From: Thamnaconus septentrionalis
Lineage: Eukaryota > Chordata > Actinopteri > Tetraodontiformes > Monacanthidae
DNA length: 64,000 bases
Direction: 5' to 3'
NCBI GenBank assembly: GCA_009823395.1
Contig: CM020510.1
Span: 19,540,273-19,604,272, forward strand
The position numbers and the translations under genes were made by a program. This document shows positions 57,301-64,000 of this stretch, piece by piece; within the stretch, counting starts at the first letter, position 1, and each line of letters begins with the position of its first letter. The notes beneath the pieces were generated by a model that was not told where the DNA came from, made no database searches, and saw only the letters and a program-made list of their open reading frames with translations.

Positions 57301-57609
57301 GCTTTTCTTTCTGAAGCCATTAAAAAAAACAAGGTATAGTTTTCTCAAGTTGTGTCTTCTCCACTTCAGCTTCCTGCATGATAAATAATGCAGTGATGCC
57401 CAGAAGTGAGTAAAAGTAATGTAGGATGAGTTGTGCTATGCCCATTAGCTGTGGCAAGGTTGTCAAATAGCCAAGCAGCGAGGCTGTGGAAGAGCGCAGG
57501 ATGCGGCCGGTACCTGGTCAGCGTCGTGGCCCCGGCTACGATTTGGGGAGGTGGGGCAGGAGTCGCGCTCGTCAGACGAAGACTGAACCTCATGGTCACT
57601 GTCTTCCAT
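51362..57609 (-). CDS. septin4: Septin 4-type GTP-binding cytoskeletal protein
   Basis: Minus-strand exons 57609-57514, 57083-56736, 56447-56351, 56257-56171, 56023-55900, 55505-55371, 54788-54671, 54560-54459, 53985-53889, 53783-53621, 52666-52567 and 51430-51362 join in frame (1536 nt, 511 residues). Septins are P-loop GTPases forming hetero-oligomeric filaments. Visible: Ser/Asp-rich N-terminus; His-rich stretch (about 49-85); [17 protein letters not shown]; septin polybasic [10 protein letters not shown]-loop GESGLGKS (181-188); DTPG (238-241); AKAD (319-322); septin-unique element through [10 protein letters not shown]; and a C-terminal coiled coil ending [15 protein letters not shown]. 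The linker [17 protein letters not shown] and the [10 protein letters not shown] motif point to septin 4 rather than 5. Eleven introns; one donor is GC (54665-54670). Teleosts keep a/b copies, not resolved here. The ATG at 57609 has an A three bases upstream context GTTGCAATGG. Confidence 0.94.
51431..52566 (-). other. Septin intron 11
   Basis: Has (CCA)n at 51473-51503 near the acceptor side and an otherwise plain sequence with a T-run at 52114-52125. No further exon recognised. Confidence 0.75.
52667..53620 (-). other. Septin intron 10
   Basis: Plain intron between donor GTACGC (53615-53620) and acceptor CCCGCAG. GTATGTAGGTATGTAGGTA at 53327-53345 is a short tandem repeat. Nothing else seen. 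Confidence 0.8.
54665..54670 (-). promoter_or_regulatory. GC-AG intron donor in septin 4
   Basis: Read on the minus strand, exon 7 ends AAAATCAAG followed by GCAAGC, and the next exon starts IREEIEQYG after CCCGCAG. The joined protein matches septins with no length change. No GT donor nearby keeps the frame, so a GC donor is used or a base is wrong. Confidence 0.8.
54789..55370 (-). other. Septin intron 6
   Basis: Plain intron between donor GTACGA (55365-55370) and acceptor CTTCATAG. No element recognised. Confidence 0.8.
55506..55899 (-). other. Septin intron 5
   Basis: Plain AT-rich intron with (AAAC)n-like runs at 55625-55640. Nothing else seen. Confidence 0.8.
57084..57513 (-). other. 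Septin intron 1 of the coding part
   Basis: Intron between donor CAG|GTACCG (57508-57513) and acceptor TTTTCTAG (57084-57091). Nothing recognised inside. Confidence 0.8.
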
Positions 57610-58817
57610 TGCAACGGGCGCTACCGTGCACTCTATGATCTCCAACCGGAAGGGGCCGCGCACACACAGTGAGTTTGGGGGAACAATTGAAAAAAAGACA
57701 AAGGGTGACATGAAAAGAGGAAGGAGAAGGAACCGTGACGGGCCGCAGTGAGCGAGCCAGGGGCACGTGGTCCAAGATGTGGCAGCCATGGGACAAAGTG
57801 AATCGGGGCAGGACACAAGATGGTGGATGGAGGGTGGGGGAAAAAAAAAGATTAATTGAGGCCAAAAATAAGGACGCACAGAATGAAACATCACATTGAG
57901 CGCAGGAGAAAGGAGCACATCTGTCTGGTCGAGCAAGCAGACGGATGAGTGATGAACAATGCACACTGCAGATGATCCGCCGCTTCCTCCGGCCCCATGT
58001 GACTCTATTGTGCCTCCCCGTCGCTACAGCCCAGCCTTGTGTCATTAGCCCTCCTGATATCTCTCTGTTCGGCGGCCTGAGGCACCACCGAAAATACAGC
58101 GGATCCGGCCGATGTCAGCGCGGTTGCATAACGCGGAGTTGTCGAGAGTTTTGGACCCGAAATTCAAAAGCCAAAGCCAAACACACGAGAAAACAGGAAG
58201 TTTCCGTTACCGGTTCACGCAACTGTGAAACGTGTCGATCTGCCTCATGTTTTACAACAAGTCTGATGCAATCATTTTCCAATTATCAACAATTCCCATG
58301 TGGTATTCCTCTGTTTGAAAAGCTTTTTTTCCCTGCGCATCTACAGGGTTTCCTACATCCTACGTCCATGGCTTCAATTGTGCCTGGCCTGGATTGCAGC
58401 TTCAGGGCAGAGAAGAAAAATTGATAGTTCCCCAGTTTAGGAAATCGGTGACCTGCTTTCCAGCAACCAAACCGCAGAGATCAATTGTCACCATGGCGGA
58501 TGGCCTGTCCTACATGGAAAAGACGCTTCAGCGGCGAAACGGTGAGCGGTTCACGGTGCAAATCTGTAACTTCTACCAGTCTTAATGTTGTTTGTTTAAA
58601 AAAAACAAAAAAAAACCAACAAACTCAGATAAACATTTCTTATCACCTAACCACGGCAACGTTCTCCAAATTTCTTTGTAGCGCAACAATCTGCAGTTTC
58701 CCACTTACAAAACGTTCGGCGTTAAAGGTGCGACCCAAACCTGTCCGCCCAGAGCCCCGCCTCTCCTGCCCCTCCTGCCTCTCCTGCCCCTCCCACCACG
58801 TCTCACCTGTTCCTCAC
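57610..58817 (-). other. Septin 5' intron and leader
   Basis: Lies between the ATG exon and the likely first exon. A possible acceptor ATCATAG lies about 22 bases before the ATG on the minus strand. The plus strand carries a small ATG-donor candidate (58493-58541), described separately. Confidence 0.5.
58493..58541 (+). other. Possible plus-strand first coding exon (unidentified)
   Basis: A strong Kozak start CACCATGG opens a short frame encoding MADGLSYMEKTLQRRN and is followed by a consensus donor G|GTGAGC. I do not recognise the peptide, and no acceptor or second exon was found in the remaining 5.5 kb. It may be chance. Confidence 0.2.
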
Positions 58818-58875
58818 CTCTTCTGCCTCTTCTTGCCTCTGCTTCCTCTTCCTCCCACTCCAGCGGGGCAGCAGG
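58818..58875 (-). other. septin4: Probable septin 4 non-coding first exon
   Basis: On the minus strand, about 25-30 bases after the TATA box, a purine-rich leader (CGCTGGAGTGGGAGGAAGAG) ends at donor GAAGAG|GTGAGG (58812-58817). An alternative donor ACAG|GTGAGA lies at 58801-58806. The start site is estimated from the TATA box. Confidence 0.45.
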
Positions 58876-58898
58876 AAGCAGAGGGCCGGAGCTTCAGC

Positions 58899-58905
58899 TT
58901 TTATA
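58899..58905 (-). promoter_or_regulatory. TATA box of the septin 4 promoter
   Basis: Minus-strand GGGGTATAAAAGCTGAAGC in a GC-rich setting, a near-consensus TATAAAAG. It is correctly placed upstream of a purine-rich leader with a donor and of the septin coding exons. Confidence 0.5.
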
Positions 58906-60339
58906 CCCCGGCGCCACAGAGGACGGGGCGCCCTTCAGCCCGATTGAGCCCGACCCCCCCCCTCCCCCTTCCCCTCCGGGCGGAAGTGATCAACAGCATT
59001 GACGAACCACGGCGCACTGTTCACTGGCCTCGCATCCGAGCGCGCGTCAGGCGCACGCTCTGGTGCCCGGATAATAATCTCCTCTTCCAACACTTGTCAG
59101 TCCGCTGAGATCAACCGCCGCGGTGTGAAACGCTAAAGTGCCAACAGCTGACTTCACTGTGATACATTAAATATAAGTCGCTATGCTAATCAGGTCACTA
59201 ATTAGGCTTGTAAATGAATTAGTGATAACTATTTACATGCCACCGAACCTGTCTGCACATACGGCATTAAGCATTGAGCAGAGTGGCTCGTTGCTATGCA
59301 AATTTGTGCTGCAAGCGGCTTTAAAGTTACGCCACACACACACACATCACTATAGTGTTCAAGAGCAACACTAGTCAGGTCAGACGCACTTGAGGCTTAA
59401 AGCTCTCATTCAACATTCATGGTTTTCATTTCATTTTGTTGCTGAACTCTATCTTGTGGCGTCTTGTGCTATCTGCCATATCTGTGGCTTTTAAGATCTG
59501 TAATGATTCTATTCTATTAAACTAGAGCCAGTTCACTAGATTCAGCTTTCTATTTTATATTTTGGGGAAAAAAAAAAAAAAAAAAAAGCAGCGCAGATGT
59601 GACTGATCTCATGAAGAAAAAGAGGCTGATGTAAACATAAGCATCCTTATATATCTTCTTTATATAGCTTATATGTATATCTTCTAATCATAATTCATTG
59701 TTGGATCTACCAACCAATCCACAGCACACTGATAGGATTGACATTCACTTTGCAAATCCCTCAGCAACAGGGAAAAAATAAGATAAATATCTTATTAACG
59801 TTCAGCTGATTCGACATTTGAATTTCAACATTTCCAGATGCGCTGATGTCATAAAAGTTTTCTCCTTTCACACGGAAAGACCAGTGACGGCATTCTTTTC
59901 ACGTCACCATCTGTCTTTCTTTTCTCCCACTGATCCACAGTAGTCAAGTGGAAGATTTACCTGTAAATGATCATGATCAAGTCCCAACTACAAGTATTCC
60001 AAAACAGACGTCATTTTATAACATTCCAAACGGTTGCTATTTGCTCATTACCTTCCATGTGTGGAAAGTTTTGAGGTTAATGTGCTAAAGTCATCCTGAC
60101 ATTGGTGTGTCATGCTGTGTCAGTCATTCTGTCTGAATTCAATAGGCCACCTCGACCGCAGCCAATAGGAAGCCGGTGTCAGGTCATGTGTGAAGTGGAT
60201 AAGTCAATTTAGGATGAAGCACATGATTGACTGGCAAATACATAACATCGATGTAGCCCCAGTGCTCCATACCAGTGTAGAGAGGGGGATCCACTATTGA
60301 AACTGACACTTCTCTCACTGAATCACTCTAACGCATTGC

Positions 60340-60480
60340 AACACAATGAGGCCTGATATTAATATGCTCTCCCAATGGAGCAGGCTGCTGATGAACCAAT
60401 TACAGCCTCCATGAACAGCTTGACGTGACATTTGGATGGGCTGGCGATGCCACAGGTGAGACCACAGTGGGGCTGGCTGA
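60340..60480. promoter_or_regulatory. Candidate conserved non-coding element
   Basis: Non-repetitive block with TGATATTAATATGC, CCAATGGAGC, AACCAATTACAGC and TTGACGTGACA, i.e. CCAAT, homeodomain-type and CRE-like cores close together. Based on appearance only. Confidence 0.25.
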
Positions 60481-61689
60481 GGCCCAGCGAGGCTCACAAT
60501 AACTCGGGGGTTCTTAATGCTCCTCTCCCATTACTTGAAACGTGACGCCTCCAATTTGCAAAACAGGTGAAAAAGGAGGAACTTGTCCTAGGGTATGTGA
60601 ACAAAAACACCGGGCGCCATACGTCTTGCCCTGTCAGCGGCTGCTTCTTTGGCATTTCCTGCAATACACGGGTGCATTTCTCCCAACGTGCAGTTTAAGG
60701 TTGGACAATGAGGGATCTCTCTGGAGGAGACGCCGGCCTGGAATGTCCTGTTTGTCATGTGACTTGAGCGAGCGAGGCCCGGGGACGACAAGCAACAATT
60801 TACCCGAGGTTCATTGGACATGCAGACATAGAACCTTTCATTTTAAATAAGATATAACCCGTGGGTCCCCGTTTTGGCCACGACTTCTTAAACAATCGTC
60901 AGGAGCTTATCAGCAATATCTCATCATGAGGCGATGTTGGATTCTACAATGAGGGCTAAAACTTTGAGCCGCTGCCCGATAAAAGTCCCGCAGAAACAAT
61001 TGAAGGAGATGAAAAACCAGCTCAACATAAACAAGTTGCGCGGTCGACCCCTCGGCTTTGTTAATGTTGGATGCTGGTGGTGGATTTTGGCTGCCAGGGC
61101 GCTGATGGATATGGGTTTTGTTGCATGACACACGGCTCTCGGGGGGGAAAAGCCCACTTCACATTCCCCCCCCGCTGTATGACATGGGAAATGCAATCAG
61201 GAGGCTGTCCGGAGGCCTAAAGAAACCATACGGCGCATTATTATCGACCCGCTGTGAGGAAAGCAGAGATCAGGCCGGGGAGGAAATACAGGAGACAGGA
61301 ACTAATGACTGTGCTATTATTCCATGAATGCCAAGTCACTTTTGCTTGGCGTGCGGGGCTGCTGTTGACAGAAAATCCGCTCGCAAATTGTGGGAGCCGG
61401 GGTTGTAGATCTTTGATATTTGTGTTACCGTAAATCAAAAAAGACTGTTTGGGGCGGACAGCCGGCCTACGACTTTAGAGCTAGCAATATTCTATGTATT
61501 TACTTATTTACTCATTTATTTTCCCTTCTTTTTTGGGTTTCTTATATCTTGGTGTTTGTAGAAGTTCATTCCTGCTATTATCGAGGCTTGATGACTCATT
61601 GCTCATTGTAAATTCTGTTTGTTGGTTGTTTTTTGGCGTTAATCATTCATTTATAAAATCACGCTGTGAATTTGCCAAGTTGTTTTCGC

Positions 61690-61850
61690 AGCATCTCAAA
61701 TTGTGAAAGTATATAAGGGTGGGCAAATATAAGCTCCATAGCTTCAGTTTACCCTTTGTCAATTTAACACTGTGTGTGTATCTGATTGCACTGAGTATCT
61801 GTGTATCTGAGTACACTTATGATCGAATAAACTAAACTAAACTAGAGTTC
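61690..61850 (+). mobile_element. LINE-like 3' tail
   Basis: Ends TTATGATCGAATAAACTAAACTAAACTAGA, the (ACTAA)n tail form of fish non-LTR elements. Upstream GTGTATCTGATTGCACTGAG and TATCTGTGTATCTGAGTA are short internal repeats. Confidence 0.55.
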
Positions 61851-62469
61851 CAGAAAAATATGGCGAAAAATGGGGCTGATATTGTTCTGATTTTCAGAGC
61901 TTTCTCTTTCATGGTGGAGTTGGAGCAGCTCTGCACGATGACCATGAACAAAGCTGTATTGATCGTTACAGATCTCCAGCAAACAGCATATTTAACCCTC
62001 TATTTACAGCCTCCTGCTACACCTCGTGACTTTGGAAAGGGAACAAAAACAAACAAACGGCTACTAGGAAGTCTGACGGTGGCCGGGGGAAAGCGGGCTG
62101 TCGTCACTAACCTGGCAGAGGTGTTTCGCCCATTTGTGACATCACAAAGGCTCCACTTTTTGAAAAGTGGAGCGAGCGAAAGAGGTGAAGAATTTCACCA
62201 TGTTTGTCGTTTCAAACGCTGGCAGGGGGAATCGGAGAATTTCTCACGACACGCAAACCTTCCAACCGCCGCCGCCGCGTTTGGCTCCCTCGTTAGTGAG
62301 CGCCGAGGAGCGGCGAGGTTTCCCCTTGTGGTGAGGCCAGTAGCAGGTGGCGCAGCGAGCCATGTGCGCTCTGTGTGAACGCCGGGCTTGTTTGGATAGT
62401 TATAGCGGGGCTCTCTGTGTGAAGCTGGCTCGGGGCGGGGAGACAGAAATAGCCTCGCGCTCTCCAAAA

Positions 62470-62600
62470 CCACCACACTGCCGCCAGATCTGGGAGCTGC
62501 TGATGCAAATTTCCATTAGGGGCGGCGGCGAACGGAACACGCAATTGGGACGTAAAGTTTCTCAGAGCATCCGCGGCCTAATTCCCCCGGAGGACGCTTC
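62470..62600. promoter_or_regulatory. Candidate regulatory block with octamer motif
   Basis: Holds a perfect octamer ATGCAAAT (62503-62510) next to TTTCCATTAGG, a POU plus homeodomain-type arrangement, in unique GC-balanced sequence. Binding not shown. Confidence 0.25.
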
Positions 62601-63578
62601 TGTTTTAACACACACATACAAAAACATGCATCTCTGCACCAAAGTGCCTTCAACTCAGGCTAAAATGAGCAACAGTGTCTTTTTTTTCCCCCCCCCCATC
62701 AGGGTCTCGAACGCCCAACGCGCCTCCCAGTGCATTAAGCTGTCACACCTGATCAATACATGGGGGCTTTTTTCCCACCTTAGAGACAGACAGCAGGCGG
62801 ATTCTCACTGCGTTCCGCAGTCACGTGGGGCGCAGAAGATTAATTTTAGATATGCGGAGCTCGCATGGGAACGCAGCATTGCAACAAAGAAGAGAAGAAA
62901 AATGCAATAAATAGGATGACGGAGGATAAATCCAACAGCACATACCTCCACGTTTGCTGCCATGCTGTGCGTTTAGGACTATGCTTCCCATCAGCCACTG
63001 CAGAGACTCTTCATGCTGGCACTTTTTTTTTTTTTTTTTTTTTAACAGGTCCAGGACGCTCCAGCCGTTACGTAAGTGCCCGCTTCCCCTCTCCAGTTAA
63101 CTTTCCTATTCTGGGATGGGATGATTTGAAAGAGGTACACCTTCCACGTCTCTCCCACTTCATCTCTACATCTGGAGCATTAGCGATAGCTCCGCCCCGC
63201 TCTCGTTGCTCCTCAGCCAATCTGCGGCTGGCTGAGCCCCGAAGGGACTTCAGGGGGGGGTGATGTTTGGTGGGCAGCTTGCAGACACGTGTCCCCTGTC
63301 ACCTCGCCATCCTGAACCTTGACGTCTCAGCGTACCTGATGCAAAAAAAATTTAAAGCCACCTGCCACTTGGTCAAGTGCTGTTTTCTGGAATTTAAAGG
63401 CGGGATGAGGAAATGAACCAAGGCTTTATTTCAAAGGTGCGAGTAAAAAAAAACAAAACACTTTTGAGAGTCTGCAGACCAACAACACTGGCAACACTGG
63501 CGTGCACATCACAATAGCTTTCACATCCAAACAAGGCATCGCAGCTGGGACTGGCACCGCCAGGGCACCAGTGGCACA

Positions 63579-63579
<1 letters not shown>

Positions 63580-63608
<29 letters not shown>
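63580..63608. repeat. (TG)n microsatellite
   Basis: TG tract, followed at 63711-63757 by (CT)n and (CA)n tracts. Confidence 0.95.
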
Positions 63609-63615
<7 letters not shown>

Positions 63616-64000
63616 TGCGTTTGTGAATAGTGGGGCAGAGAGGTCACTTGTGTCCCACATTCTACAGTTAATCTTTTTTTATTTTATATCTTACACACAA
63701 TCTCCACTCCCTCTCTCTCTCTCTCTCTCTCTCACACCCACACACACACACACACACTCACAATCACATGCACACCTAAATAGGCCACAGCACACAAAGC
63801 TTTTCCATTAATCTTGGCGCCTGTGTGCAGCAATAATCACTCTCATTCTTAAGAAAACTCGGATTTAGAGATCAAGTTCTTCCTCTGGGCTCGGTGCGGA
63901 GCAGATTAATGAGCTCAAGGACTCGACACACCGCGAGCGGTGTTACTTTTCAGGCCGCACAATACCTGTCATTTCACATATTATAGCCCGTCTGAATATC

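Larger units (their letters stand above)
58906..64000. other. Non-coding DNA upstream of septin 4
   Basis: No gene recognised. Contents: A-run (59569-59588), non-repetitive candidate regulatory blocks (about 60340-60480, 60930-61330, 62470-62600), a LINE tail (61690-61850), poly-T (63024-63044), (TG)n (63580-63608) and adjoining (CT)n and (CA)n (63711-63757). The frames open in this stretch have no splice signals or known domains. Confidence 0.55.

Noticed and set aside
58485..59108. 207-codon plus-strand frame in the septin 5' region
   Set aside because: Pro/Ser/Cys-rich pyrimidine tract that coincides with the septin promoter and leader. No family match recognised, and the start has a better local explanation.
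62347..63263. Frames of 132-187 codons near the right end
   Set aside because: No splice sites in phase, no domain, overlapping poly-T and poly-C runs.

Overview
The window is vertebrate nuclear DNA, almost certainly from a teleost fish. Genes are split into short exons with GT-AG introns. Introns are full of (TG)n, (TC)n and (GATA)n microsatellites, short inverted-repeat DNA transposons (MITE and hAT type) and 3' tails of LINE-like elements. No prokaryotic features, rRNA, tRNA or CRISPR arrays were seen. The exon-encoded proteins match vertebrate families closely.

Layout, left to right. (1) 1-6.1 kb: 3' end of PAFAH1B1/LIS1 (+), three terminal coding exons for the last WD40 repeats, then a long 3'UTR. 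(2) 6.6-31.6 kb: METTL16 (+), the RNA m6A methyltransferase. A CRE-containing promoter is followed by nine canonical coding exons that splice in silico to a full 569-residue protein. Its central introns carry a ~2.9-kb head-to-tail tandem duplication (about 16.27-22.05 kb) that duplicates coding exons 4 and 5, including the catalytic NPPF exon. The second NPPF exon has lost one base and gained three amino-acid changes. (3) 32.25-49.4 kb: MNT (+), the MAX-binding bHLH-zipper repressor, in six coding exons. Its Pro/Ala-rich exons 2 and 6 hold at least three reading-frame discontinuities in GC-rich low-complexity tracts. (4) 49.4-58.9 kb: a septin-4-type septin (-), twelve coding exons, 511 residues, with a TATA-type promoter near 58.9 kb. 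It is convergent with MNT, and the two probably share a bidirectional poly(A) region near 49.39 kb. (5) 58.9-64 kb: non-coding DNA upstream of the septin, with blocks that look like regulatory sequence and a LINE tail.

The order PAFAH1B1-METTL16-MNT is the vertebrate arrangement also found at human 17p13.3; septin 4 next to MNT is not the human arrangement. The genes do not form a pathway: LIS1 acts in dynein regulation, METTL16 in U6 snRNA/MAT2A m6A methylation, MNT in MYC/MAX-network repression, and septin 4 in cytoskeletal filaments.

The most unusual item is the METTL16 exon 4-5 tandem duplication. By intron phase, the two cassettes cannot both be kept in one productive mRNA, so it could be a mutually exclusive or poison-exon arrangement, or an assembly (haplotype) artefact. 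The second is the cluster of frame breaks in MNT. The third is a transposon family carrying a 31-bp minisatellite rich in TGACGT/CACGTG motifs. All identifications come from reading the sequence and from recall of protein families; no alignment was run.
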